Source of the DNA: an uncultured Draconibacterium sp.
GTDB lineage: Bacteria; Bacteroidota; Bacteroidia; Bacteroidales; Prolixibacteraceae
Length of the DNA stretch: 64,000 bases
Assembly: GCA_947492175.1 (NCBI GenBank)
Contig: CANLMQ010000020.1
Coordinates: 1 to 64,000 of the forward strand
Direction of reading: 5' to 3'
A program made the position numbers and the translations under genes. Shown here one piece after another: positions 26,036 to 35,138 of the stretch. The notes beneath the pieces were generated by a model. The model was not told the DNA's origin. It ran no database searches and was given only the letters and a program-made list of their open reading frames with translations. The stretch's first letter is position 1. Every line of letters starts with the position of its first letter.

Positions 26036-28771
26036 ATGGATAAATTTTCGTCTGTAGGAAACCAGGAGCTTGAGGCGATAGAAGACCTTTACCAATCTTA
26101 TCTTGAAAACCCGGAGTCGGTAGACCATAGCTGGCAGCAATTTTTTGCGGGATTCGAGTTAGCACAAAAGCAATATCCTGAGAAACCTTCCGGTATTAAG
26201 TCGGAACATATCGATAAAGAATTTGCAATTCTGAATTTAATACATGGCTACCGTCAACGTGGTCATTTGTTTACAAAAACAAATCCGGTACGTGCCCGGC
26301 GTCAGTATTCGCCAACACTTGCTATCGAAAATTTCGGATTGGTAAAAAAAGATCTGGAAACTACTTTTCAGGCCGGTAACGAAATTGGAATCGGGCCCGC
26401 TAAACTAAAAGATATTATTACGCATCTGGAAGACACATATTGCCGGTCGGTGGGGGTCGAATATGTTTACATGCGTCATCCTGAAGTTGTTCAGTGGCTT
26501 CGTGAACGAATGGAAAGTACTAAAAATTCGGAGGTATATACCGACGAAAAACGCAAGCATTTCTTTTATCATTTAAAGCTGGCTGTTGGATTCGAAAACT
26601 TTATTCATAAAAAGTTTGTTGGGCAAAAACGATTCTCGCTGGAAGGTGCTGAAGCTATTATCCCTGCTCTGGATGCGGTTATTGAAAAAGGATCAGAACT
26701 AGGTATGGAAGAGTTTATTCTGGGAATGGCACATAGAGGAAGGCTGAATATTCTGGCCAATATTCTGGAGAAACCCTATCAAAATATTTTTAAAGAGTTT
26801 TACGGCAAGGAGTACGAAGATGATATTACACAAGGTGATGTAAAGTATCATTTAGGGTATGAAAATGAGGTTGTGACCGACTTTGATAAGAAAGTAAAGT
26901 TAAAGTTGTTGCCTAATCCGTCGCACCTGGAAACTGTTGCACCGATAGTGGAAGGTATGGTACGTTCGCAAATTGAATCGAAGTACGAAAGAAATTACGA
27001 TAAAGCTGCAGGGATTATTATACATGGAGATGCAGCCATTGCTACGCAGGGAGTTGTTTATGAAACCACGCAAATGTCGCAATTACCAGGTTATAAAACC
27101 GGCGGAACAATTCACCTGGTAATTAACAACCAGGTGGGATTTACCACACCGTATCTTGAAGCACGTTCGAGCACTTATTGTACCGATGTTGCCAAGGTAA
27201 CACGTTCACCCGTATTTCATGTAAACGGCGACGATGTGGAGGCTTTAATCTGGACTGTGAAACTGGCTATGGAGTTTCGTCAGAAATTTCATTCTGATGT
27301 GTTTATTGACATTTTGTGTTATCGTAAATACGGGCATAACGAAGGTGACGAGCCTCGTTTTACGCAGCCTATGCTTTACAAAGCCATTGCCAAACATAAA
27401 AATCCGCGCGATATTTATGCCGATAAACTGAACGAACTGGCGATAATGACACACGAAGAGTCGAGGCAAAAAGTGAAAGAATTTGACCAGTTTTTGGAAG
27501 GGAAATTTAAAGAGTCGGAAAAAATTGAAAAACTTCAGATCCGAAAATTTTTATTGAACGAATACAAGACTTTTGATATGCCTTCAAAAGCTAGTTTTAA
27601 TGAATCGTTGGAGACAGGAGTTGATGCAGAAACAATAAAAAGAATAGCAGGAAAAATTAATACGCTTCCCACAGATTTGCCCTTTTTCAAAAAAGTAAAC
27701 CGCATAATTTCAGACCGAAAAATGATGATTCATGATGATCGGTTAGACTGGGCGATGGGAGAGTTACTGGCATACGGAACTTTACTGGCCGAAGGACATC
27801 CGGTACGTTTGAGTGGTCAGGACAGCGAACGGGGAACTTTTGCACATCGTCATGCTGCATTTACAGTTGAAGGTACTGAAATGAAATATTTCCCGTTAAA
27901 ACATGTTTCTGAAGATCAGGCACGATTTAAGGTTTATAACTCGCTGCTTTCGGAGTATGCTGTTTTGGGGTTCGAATATGGTTATTCGCTGGCTCTACCC
28001 AACGGACTGACTATTTGGGAGGCTCAGTTCGGCGATTTCCATAATGTAGCACAGGTTGTTATCGACCAGTATATAACATCGGCTTTCGAAAAGTGGGGAT
28101 TGATGAATGGATTGGTAATGTACCTTCCGCATGGTTACGAAGGGCAGGGACCGGAGCATTCCAGCGCCCGCATCGAAAGATTTTTAGAGTTGTCGGCTAA
28201 CAATAATATTCAGGTGGTAGTACCTACAACGCCGGCAAACATGTTCCATTTGTTACGCAGGCAGGTAAAAATGAATATGCGTTTACCTCTAGTCATTTTT
28301 ACTCCTAAAAGTTTGCTGCGTCATCCACAGGTTCAATCTAAAATTGAAGATATGGCCACCGGCAGTTTTCAGGAAATTATTGATGATAAAACTGCGAATC
28401 CTGATTTGGTTGAAAAAGTGGTATTCACAACAGGTAGGTTGTATTACGATTTAGCAAAGTACAACGTTGAGCACGGGCTGAATAATGTTGCCATTGTTCG
28501 AATGGAACAGATTTATCCTATCCCGAATAAACAGATCAGCGAAATACTAAAGAAATATAAAGGTTCAACAGAATTGATTTGGGCACAGGACGAACCTGAA
28601 AATATGGGAGCCTGGCCATTTATTAACCGAAAATTAGGCTGTTTGGGATTTAAAGTTGTTGCACGTCCAGAGAGTGCAAGTCCGGCAGCCGGATTAATGG
28701 AGAAGCATAAGAAAAGTCTGGATTTAATTCTGGAAACCGTATTTAAACAAAAAGAAGTTGTAGCCTCATAA
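26036..28771 (+). CDS. sucA: 2-oxoglutarate dehydrogenase E1 component
   Basis: Thiamine-diphosphate-dependent decarboxylase of the 2-oxoglutarate dehydrogenase complex (TCA cycle). About 911 residues from ATG 26036. The N-terminal segment that binds E2 is present (YLENPESVDHSWQQFF). The ThDP motif spans IIHGDAAIATQG to NNQVGFTT, and the transketolase-like half has GQDSERGTFAHRHA and GHGYEGQGPEHSSARIERFL-type wording. It lies 11 bp upstream of sucB. Confidence 0.96.
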   Translation: MDKFSSVGNQELEAIEDLYQSYLENPESVDHSWQQFFAGFELAQKQYPEKPSGIKSEHIDKEFAILNLIHGYRQRGHLFTKTNPVRARRQYSPTLAIENFGLVKKDLETTFQAGNEIGIGPAKLKDIITHLEDTYCRSVGVEYVYMRHPEVVQWLRERMESTKNSEVYTDEKRKHFFYHLKLAVGFENFIHKKFVGQKRFSLEGAEAIIPALDAVIEKGSELGMEEFILGMAHRGRLNILANILEKPYQNIFKEFYGKEYEDDITQGDVKYHLGYENEVVTDFDKKVKLKLLPNPSHLETVAPIVEGMVRSQIESKYERNYDKAAGIIIHGDAAIATQGVVYETTQMSQLPGYKTGGTIHLVINNQVGFTTPYLEARSSTYCTDVAKVTRSPVFHVNGDDVEALIWTVKLAMEFRQKFHSDVFIDILCYRKYGHNEGDEPRFTQPMLYKAIAKHKNPRDIYADKLNELAIMTHEESRQKVKEFDQFLEGKFKESEKIEKLQIRKFLLNEYKTFDMPSKASFNESLETGVDAETIKRIAGKINTLPTDLPFFKKVNRIISDRKMMIHDDRLDWAMGELLAYGTLLAEGHPVRLSGQDSERGTFAHRHAAFTVEGTEMKYFPLKHVSEDQARFKVYNSLLSEYAVLGFEYGYSLALPNGLTIWEAQFGDFHNVAQVVIDQYITSAFEKWGLMNGLVMYLPHGYEGQGPEHSSARIERFLELSANNNIQVVVPTTPANMFHLLRRQVKMNMRLPLVIFTPKSLLRHPQVQSKIEDMATGSFQEIIDDKTANPDLVEKVVFTTGRLYYDLAKYNVEHGLNNVAIVRMEQIYPIPNKQISEILKKYKGSTELIWAQDEPENMGAWPFINRKLGCLGFKVVARPESASPAAGLMEKHKKSLDLILETVFKQKEVVAS

Positions 28772-28782
28772 AAAACCAAGAG

Positions 28783-30036
28783 ATGATATTAGAAATAAAA
28801 GTTCCAAGTCCGGGAGAATCAATAACCGAAGTTGAAATTGGCAGTTGGCTGGTTGAAGACGGCACAGTGGTTGCCAAAGATCAGGAAATTGCAGAAGTAG
28901 AATCCGATAAAGCTACGTTAACTATTGTTGCCAGCGAAGGTGGAAAAATAAGCATTAAAGCTGGAGAAGGAGAAGCAGTGCCGGTTGGCGAGGTAGTTTG
29001 TACAATTGATACAAGCGTTGCCCCGGCCGAAAAGGTAGAGGCAAAGACAGAAGCTGAGACAAAGGCCGAGGAAGAAAGTGAGCAGTCGCAGGAGGAAACC
29101 GGTGTTCAGCATCGGGCAGCGGTTACCAACTCAACTGAATTCGACAAAGTAAAAGTTACTTCGGTGGCTAAAGAAATTATGAAGAAGCATAATCTTTCGG
29201 TTGATGATGTAATTACAGGGCTAAAACGTTTGGGTAAAAAAGAGGTTGAGGCGGTTGTAAATACTCCTCAAACGACAGCTCTGGAATTGACAAAAAAGGA
29301 AGTCAGCCGAGAAACTGATCGTCAACGAATGTCGAGTTTGCGCAGGAAACTGAGCGCACGTTTGGTTTCGGTAAAAAACGAAACGGCTATGCTGACTACG
29401 TTTAACGAAATTGACATGAGTTTCGTAATGAACCTAAGGAAGCAAAATCAGCAGAAGTTTATCGAAACACATGGTTTTAAACTTGGTTTTATGTCGTTTT
29501 TTACAAAAGCGGTTGCAATTGCAGCAGAAGCTTATCCTATGGTTAATGCTCAGATTGATGGCGACGAAATTGTTTCTCCGCAATTTGTGGATGTGGGAAT
29601 TGCTGTTTCAACACCAAAGGGTTTGATGGTACCAATTGTTCGGAACGCAGAAGTAAAATCGGTGCCGGAAATTGAATTGGAAATAAAAGAGCTGGCAGAG
29701 AAAGCCCGCACCAAAAAAATATCGGTTGAAGAATTAACCGGCGGAACTTTTACCATTACAAATGGAGGAGTGTTTGGATCGTTGCTTTCAACACCAATAA
29801 TAAATCCGCCACAGTCGGCTATTCTTGGTATGCACAATATTGTAGACCGCCCGGTTGCAGTTGATGGTCAGGTGGTGATTCGCCCGATGATGTACGTAGC
29901 TTTATCGTACGACCATCGTATTATTGACGGGAAAGATTCGGTAGGATTTCTGGTGAAAGTAAAAGAAATGATTGAAAATCCGGAACGTATGTTTACCGGA
30001 GGTAAAGATGCTGCCGAATTGTTGCTTGGGATATAG
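28783..30036 (+). CDS. sucB: 2-oxoglutarate dehydrogenase E2 (dihydrolipoyl succinyltransferase)
   Basis: A 417-residue acyltransferase. The lipoyl domain (1-75) has the lipoylated Lys in EVESDKATL, followed by an acidic linker and a peripheral-subunit-binding segment (~125-150). The catalytic domain (~190-415) ends with SYDHRIIDGKDSVGFLV, containing the HxxxDG active site. It transfers succinyl to CoA. Co-operonic with sucA; the E3 gene (lpd) must be elsewhere. Confidence 0.96.
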   Translation: MILEIKVPSPGESITEVEIGSWLVEDGTVVAKDQEIAEVESDKATLTIVASEGGKISIKAGEGEAVPVGEVVCTIDTSVAPAEKVEAKTEAETKAEEESEQSQEETGVQHRAAVTNSTEFDKVKVTSVAKEIMKKHNLSVDDVITGLKRLGKKEVEAVVNTPQTTALELTKKEVSRETDRQRMSSLRRKLSARLVSVKNETAMLTTFNEIDMSFVMNLRKQNQQKFIETHGFKLGFMSFFTKAVAIAAEAYPMVNAQIDGDEIVSPQFVDVGIAVSTPKGLMVPIVRNAEVKSVPEIELEIKELAEKARTKKISVEELTGGTFTITNGGVFGSLLSTPIINPPQSAILGMHNIVDRPVAVDGQVVIRPMMYVALSYDHRIIDGKDSVGFLVKVKEMIENPERMFTGGKDAAELLLGI

Positions 30037-30052
30037 TTTTAGTTCAAATTAG

Positions 30053-30262
30053 AAACCCACGTTCTCTGAACGTGGTCAGAGTCGTTTTACGGAGTTGCCT
30101 ATAAAAAGACTCATTGATAACTTTCAAGAGTTGTTTCTGCGACAAGAAGAAAGAACAATGAGTGGATTTAAGAAGTTATCGCATACAGTATGGCATTCTA
30201 CCCACCATATTGTATGGATACCTAAATATTGGTATTTTTATCCTCTTCCAGGGGTATCCCAA
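30053..30262 (+). pseudogene. Truncated IS200/IS605-type element (TnpA stub)
   Basis: A perfect hairpin CCACGTT-CTCTG-AACGTGG (30057-30075) resembles the subterminal palindrome of an IS200 left end. From ATG 30158 the frame reads SGFKKLSHTVWHSTHHIVW, the N-terminus of IS200/IS605 TnpA, but similarity stops after about 27 residues and the catalytic HUH and Tyr regions are missing. Sequence near 30255-30280 (CCACGTCCTCTGG) may be the right end. It is a deletion remnant and non-functional. Confidence 0.65.
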
Positions 30263-30298
30263 AGCCACGTCCTCTGGTCGTAGCTGTTTACTTGTTGA

Positions 30299-30508
30299 CC
30301 ATTAATTGCTTATCGTAAAAACATTGGGATTAGTCGCCCTCAACATATTTACTTGGATAACCAAGCGATTAATCAACGGGATTATTACATGACACTCGAT
30401 TATCTTTCTAGCTATTTTGGAATAAGCAAAACTGTTATTAAAAACAGAATTGAAGAACTGAAACTAATTACACATGCTAAGCCCAAAGAAGATATAAAAG
30501 CATTATGA
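30299..30508 (+). pseudogene. Remnant of a helix-turn-helix tail, possibly ImmA/IrrE metallopeptidase
   Basis: An open frame of 69 codons from the stop at 30296-30298, with no proper start. It contains RPQHIYLDNQAINQRDYYM and TLDYLSSYFGISKTVIKNRI. The second part resembles the helix-turn-helix that follows the HExxH domain in ImmA/IrrE proteins; the protease part is absent. Such proteins are typical of mobile islands and antitoxin-like regulators. Identification is tentative. Confidence 0.4.
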
Positions 30509-30748
30509 GAAGAACACTTTTGGGATAGTATTACTCCCAGCTGGCGCGGCAATTCGTACCCCAGCCAATAGGCTGGAAATTGTTTTTTGATATAACAGAA
30601 ACAGTATTGCTTACAACTGGCATATACTTAAATCAGTTATATTAACTTTTGTGCTAGAATATTTATTGTTAACTTTATCAGTAGCAAAAACTCGGAGTCA
30701 AATCAAAAACAACTGTAAGCAGAGGGGCACCCCATAATTTTCTGAAAC
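30509..30748. other. AT-rich intergenic, possible promoter
   Basis: No gene. A TTTTG...TTAACTTTA arrangement near 30650-30678 could be a promoter for the 545-aa gene, with about 70 bp to the start codon. A hairpin-like block CCAGCCAATAGGCTGG lies near 30572-30587. Confidence 0.3.
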
Positions 30749-32386
30749 ATGAATACCAGGCCTATAAAATATTCGCTCGAACGGAATAGCACTACTATTG
30801 ATGAGATACAAAAGTGTACTGAAGAAGAACAAAGATTACAACTTGTTACAACAATTGAAAACTTGGATTCTCGTAAGAAAGAACTAATCGAGAACATAAT
30901 TCATTCATTTTGTATTGATTTGTCGCCACGTGCTTCTAATGCCTTAAAGCATTATTTAGACGATGAAATAAATTTAAAAGCAATTAAATCGATATTTACT
31001 GATAAATACTTTCAGCTTAAGAATATTAGAAATATAGGTGCTAAATCAATAAGTGAATTACAAATATTTTTGAATACTGTACAAAAACAAATTGAAATTA
31101 TTGCTGCTTCTAAAAACGATGAGTTAAGCGATGAATGGTTTAAGTCTTTTATGAAAAGAAACTTTCACCTTTCTCCTGCGATACTTGCAGAGATTGGCAA
31201 GGACTATGATTTTTCGAAAGGCATACCCATTTTTAAAACTTTACAAGTATTAATAGAAAGAGAAATACTTTTTAATTCAAACGAAAAAGTAGTTTTTGAA
31301 AAAGGATTAATGTTTAACAATTCATACAAGTATTATTCTCTCGGAAAAATTGGAGAAACTTTAAATTTTGGTACAGAAAGGACACGCCAATGGAGAAACG
31401 GTTTGTATAACAAACTAAACTCAAAATTTGCATTTCTTAAGCTGTCCGAATTAGATACTTTAAATTTATATGGCATTGATATTAATTCAGATATGATAAT
31501 TATTGATGACGAAATAGTTTCAGAGATAAATACGAAAGAGAATAACGCATTCAATAAATTATTTGTCAATAAAGTATTTTCAATTATACTTGATAAAACC
31601 TTTTCAATTATTGGAAACGAGAAAAGTATAGTATTTCATAAAAGGAATAGATCTGCTTATAATTGGAATTCGACCTACTTAATACAAAAGAGAATTGTTA
31701 CTGTTTTTAATTTCGAATCATTTATAGACGATGTCAATAAACGCCTGTCTGAAATAATTAAAGTAGATTATTCCATTCATTTTAAAACTTATCTGGTAAA
31801 CTTTCAAAAATCTACGACTTTAGACAATTTTCAAAGCCTTATTCAAATATGCGAATATCTTATTTACAGCGAGTTTGGCTTGAGTTTAGATAATTCGAAG
31901 AATATTACTTTTAAACGAAACATCCCAAAACTTGTAGTTGAATATGTTTGCGAGTTATTAAAGGAAAGAGATGAACTAATGACAATTACCCAAATCTATG
32001 ATACGCTTAATTCGAAATATCCTGACAAAATAAAGAGCAAAGAAGGTTTAAGATCGTGTTGTGCGAGAAGTGCTAACTTAATATATTTTGGGCGGAGTAG
32101 TACATATGGTTTAAAAGTGTGGGAAAAAGAAAAGAATATTAAGGGTGGAACAATACGAACAATTGTAGAAGAATTTTTAGCAAAACATTGCGAGCCGAAG
32201 CATATTAAAGAAATCGAAAAATATGTAATTAAATATCGAAATACCAACGCAACCAAAATCTACGCAAATTTGAAACTTGAAAAATCCAATATGTTTGTGT
32301 TTTTTAATGGCTTTTTAGTAGGGCTTCAATCTAAAGATTATTCACACCTGAAATTTCTTCAGGTTGTGGAAAAGGCATTGAAATAG
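30749..32386 (+). CDS. Multi-domain protein resembling RNA polymerase alpha-CTD, sigma region 4 and HARE-HTH
   Basis: A 545-residue AT-rich gene. Residues ~56-110 look like the alpha subunit C-terminal domain: LSPRASNALKHYL, then IRNIGAKSISELQIFL, a helix-hairpin-helix. Residues ~180-228 look like sigma-70 region 4: SLGKIGETLNFGTERTRQWR. Residues ~394-460 resemble a HARE-HTH winged helix (ITQIYDTLNSKYPDKIKSKE), with a second related block at ~467-540. No nuclease or helicase motif is visible. The set suggests a DNA-binding protein that mimics or contacts RNA polymerase. It lies between decayed transposon remnants and helicase-associated-like debris (32400-32534), so it may be C-terminally truncated. 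Domain calls rest on pattern reading only. Confidence 0.6.
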   Translation: MNTRPIKYSLERNSTTIDEIQKCTEEEQRLQLVTTIENLDSRKKELIENIIHSFCIDLSPRASNALKHYLDDEINLKAIKSIFTDKYFQLKNIRNIGAKSISELQIFLNTVQKQIEIIAASKNDELSDEWFKSFMKRNFHLSPAILAEIGKDYDFSKGIPIFKTLQVLIEREILFNSNEKVVFEKGLMFNNSYKYYSLGKIGETLNFGTERTRQWRNGLYNKLNSKFAFLKLSELDTLNLYGIDINSDMIIIDDEIVSEINTKENNAFNKLFVNKVFSIILDKTFSIIGNEKSIVFHKRNRSAYNWNSTYLIQKRIVTVFNFESFIDDVNKRLSEIIKVDYSIHFKTYLVNFQKSTTLDNFQSLIQICEYLIYSEFGLSLDNSKNITFKRNIPKLVVEYVCELLKERDELMTITQIYDTLNSKYPDKIKSKEGLRSCCARSANLIYFGRSSTYGLKVWEKEKNIKGGTIRTIVEEFLAKHCEPKHIKEIEKYVIKYRNTNATKIYANLKLEKSNMFVFFNGFLVGLQSKDYSHLKFLQVVEKALK

Positions 32387-32399
32387 AAAAAATTGGTAA

Positions 32400-32534
32400 G
32401 ATAATTTTCGTGAATTGGAAGAATTTATTAACACCAATAATAGGTTTCCATTTTATCGCGGAAATGCTTCTGACAAAAGATTATGTAATTTTATGATTAG
32501 AGAGTTAAATAAAGCGCGAAAAAAAAATAGATGA
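32400..32534 (+). pseudogene. Out-of-frame fragment of a helicase-associated-like repeat
   Basis: A 44-codon frame, +1 relative to the 545-aa gene and separated from it by stops, reads NFRELEEFINTNNRFPFYRG and ends NKARKKNR. The 'ELxEFIxxxNRFP...KxLxxF' pattern resembles repeats found at the C-termini of helicase-associated and sigma-like proteins. It is best explained as the lost C-terminus of the upstream gene after a frameshift and stops. Confidence 0.45.
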
Positions 32535-32783
32535 ATCAAAATCAAAGCAAATTATTCATTTGTATAACAGTGTTTCAAACAAGGGATAGCATCGCTTTGT
32601 GAGCAACCGTGGGGAGCTACGCAGTTGCTGTTACCGGAACTGACAAGCGCAAGAGAACTCTAGCGTAAAGCCCGGCAGCCAGTATAATGGTAGTTCCAAA
32701 AATTTAAATCCTATCTATTCGTACTAGCGATGGGCTATCTTAATTGTTCAAAAAATATTGCTATTTCTGCGCTTTGTCAACAA
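32535..32783. other. Intergenic, nothing identified
   Basis: GC-richer stretch (32580-32700) between AT-rich flanks. No open frame or tRNA is supportable. It may be decayed repeat DNA marking the right edge of the 30-32.5 kb island. Confidence 0.3.
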
Positions 32784-32811
32784 TTGTCTGAATTAAAATA
32801 TACTACCTTTA
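32784..32811 (+). promoter_or_regulatory. Candidate glyA promoter
   Basis: TTG (32784-32786) and TACCTTTA (32804-32811), 17 bp apart, lie 30 bp upstream of the glyA start codon. Confidence 0.45.
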
Positions 32812-32840
32812 GGGATTCAAATTTTTAATCCATTTACGAG

Positions 32841-34121
32841 ATGAAAAGAGATACTTTGGTTTTTGATATTATTAAGAAAGAACATGAGCGCCAGTTGGGT
32901 GGAATTGAGTTGATTGCTTCTGAAAACTTTGTGAGCGAGCAGGTTATGGAAGCTATGGGGTCTGTAATGACTAACAAATATGCCGAAGGTTATCCTGGGA
33001 AAAGATATTATGGCGGTTGTCAGTTTGTTGATATGACCGAGCAGCTGGCTATCGACAGAATTAAAGAAATATATGGAGCTGAATGGGCGAATGTTCAACC
33101 GCATTCGGGAGCACAGGCTAATGCTGCAGTGTTAAGCGTAATTCTTAAACCTGGTGATACTTTTTTGGGTCTTGACCTTTCTCACGGAGGACATCTTTCG
33201 CATGGTTCGCTGGTAAACTCATCGGGTATTTTATACAATCCGGTTGCCTATAAAGTAAAAGAAGATACAGGTAGGGTTGATTACGATGAAATGGAAGCAC
33301 TGGCCCTGGAGCATAAACCAAAATTAATTATCGGTGGTGCTTCGGCATACAGCCGCGAATGGGATTATAAACGCATGCGCGAAATTGCCGATAAAGTTGG
33401 CGCTTTGTTTATGGTAGATATGGCGCACCCTGCCGGATTAATTGCAGCCGGTTTGCTCGATAACCCAATTGAACATGCACATGTTGTTACGTCAACTACA
33501 CATAAAACATTACGCGGACCGCGTGGTGGTATTATTTTAATTGGAAAAGATTTTGAAAATCCATGGGGTATAGCCACAAAAAAAGGTGTGGTTCGTAAAA
33601 TGTCATCATTGTTAGATTCTGCTGTATTCCCTGGACAGCAAGGCGGACCACTTGAGCACGTTATTGCAGCTAAAGCGGTTGCATTTGGCGAAGCACTTGA
33701 ACCGGAATACAAAGAATACCAGGCACAAGTGAAAAAGAATGCCGCTGTTATGGCGCAGGCTTTTGTTGATTTGGGGTACAAGGTAATTTCAGGTGGTACC
33801 GATAACCACTCAATGTTAATCGACTTACGTACCAAATATCCTGAGATTACAGGAAAGTTGGTTGAAAATACAATTGTAAACGCCGAGATTACTGTAAATA
33901 AAAACATGGTTCCTTTCGACAGCCGTTCGCCATTCCAGACTTCAGGTTTGCGTGTGGGTACTCCGGCCATCACAACCCGAGGTGTAAAAGAGGATTTAAT
34001 GCCGGTTATCGTTCAGTTAATTGACGATTCAATTGCTAATATCAACGACGAAAAAATGATTAAATCAATTGGCGAAAAAGTTCATTCTATAATGAAAGAT
34101 TTCCCATTGTTTGCATACTAA
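32841..34121 (+). CDS. glyA: Serine hydroxymethyltransferase
   Basis: PLP enzyme interconverting serine + THF with glycine + 5,10-methylene-THF. The 426-residue length is normal. The PLP Lys lies in TSTTHKTLRGPRGG, and IELIASENFVS, YAEGYPGKRYYGGC and PHSGAQANAAV are diagnostic. It links to the one-carbon pool also fed by the ftcD fusion. Monocistronic with its own promoter and terminator. Confidence 0.97.
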   Translation: MKRDTLVFDIIKKEHERQLGGIELIASENFVSEQVMEAMGSVMTNKYAEGYPGKRYYGGCQFVDMTEQLAIDRIKEIYGAEWANVQPHSGAQANAAVLSVILKPGDTFLGLDLSHGGHLSHGSLVNSSGILYNPVAYKVKEDTGRVDYDEMEALALEHKPKLIIGGASAYSREWDYKRMREIADKVGALFMVDMAHPAGLIAAGLLDNPIEHAHVVTSTTHKTLRGPRGGIILIGKDFENPWGIATKKGVVRKMSSLLDSAVFPGQQGGPLEHVIAAKAVAFGEALEPEYKEYQAQVKKNAAVMAQAFVDLGYKVISGGTDNHSMLIDLRTKYPEITGKLVENTIVNAEITVNKNMVPFDSRSPFQTSGLRVGTPAITTRGVKEDLMPVIVQLIDDSIANINDEKMIKSIGEKVHSIMKDFPLFAY

Positions 34122-34144
34122 AAAGAAATCATCAACAAAATATG

Positions 34145-34176
34145 CGCTGCTCAACTTCGGATGAGCAGCGTTTTTT
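34145..34176 (+). terminator. glyA terminator
   Basis: A perfect 9-bp stem CGCTGCTCA / TGAGCAGCG with an 8-nt loop, followed by TTTTTTG. Confidence 0.85.
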
Positions 34177-34266
34177 GTTTACTTTAAACTCAGAACGTTA
34201 CCCTGTGAAATAAATCGAAGATTTAGTGCTGTGCACTATTTTACAGAGTAAACTTAGAACATAGTT

Positions 34267-35022
34267 ATGGAATGGTACATTATATTAGCACTTATCGGAA
34301 CCGGCGTCGCAGCCGGATTTATTAACACAACAGCCGGTGGTGGCTCTATGCTCACTATTCCGCTGCTTATGTTTATAGGTCTTCCGGCTAACGTAGCTAA
34401 CGGAACCAATCGCATTGCCATACTTCTGCAAAATGTTATTGGGGTACAAACCTTCAGAAAAAAGCAGGTACTCGATTTAAGTACCGATTACCGACTGGCT
34501 ATTCCTGCAGTTGTCGGATCTATAATCGGAGCTCTTGTGGCAGTGGAAATAGATGTTGTTTTGCTTAAAAACATTATTGCAGGATTAATGGTGGCACTGC
34601 TTTTAGTAGTGGTATTAAAACCCGAGGTTTGGGTAAAAGAACAAGTTGGCCAGGTAGAAGCAAAACCTACAATTTCACAATACCTGATCTTCTTTGGTAT
34701 CGGACTTTATGGAGGTTTTATTCAAATGGGAGTTGGTTTTATTTTGTTGGCCGGACTTGTTTTGGGGTGCGGGCATAATCTGGTAAAAGCCAATGCTGTA
34801 AAAGTTTTTATTGTTCTTATTTACACCGTTTTTTCTCTGGGAATATTTATTTACCATAAACAAGTTGATATTACTGCCGGATTAATTTTGGCAGCCGGAA
34901 ACATGTTTGGGGCCTGGTTGGGAGCTCATTTTACGGTTAAAGGCGGGGCTAAATATGTTCGCTATGTTCTCATTTTTGCCATGGTAATTGTTATTTTAAA
35001 TTTGTTCGGAGTGTTTGGCTAG
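34267..35022 (+). CDS. TauE/SafE family membrane permease
   Basis: A 251-residue protein with about eight membrane helices and the TSUP signatures GFINTTAGGGSMLTIPLLMF and, in the second half, GLYGGFIQMGVGFILLAGLV. Members move sulfite, sulfonates or related organic anions across the inner membrane; the substrate is not predictable. It is followed after 116 bp by a CobW-type GTPase on the same strand, which may be coincidental. Confidence 0.88.
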   Translation: MEWYIILALIGTGVAAGFINTTAGGGSMLTIPLLMFIGLPANVANGTNRIAILLQNVIGVQTFRKKQVLDLSTDYRLAIPAVVGSIIGALVAVEIDVVLLKNIIAGLMVALLLVVVLKPEVWVKEQVGQVEAKPTISQYLIFFGIGLYGGFIQMGVGFILLAGLVLGCGHNLVKANAVKVFIVLIYTVFSLGIFIYHKQVDITAGLILAAGNMFGAWLGAHFTVKGGAKYVRYVLIFAMVIVILNLFGVFG

Positions 35023-35138
35023 GGAAGTACTAACTCCAGGTTTCAGGTAGAAAATATACATCCGGATCAAGAAAAATTTCCCATCTTTGAGAGGAATGCC
35101 GAAGGGCAAGTTGGTGTATAATCCATAACAGATTTAAT

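Noticed and set aside
32580..32700. Integron-like or attachment site at the right edge of the mobile island
   Set aside because: No core site, inverted repeat or direct repeat matching the left edge could be found by eye.
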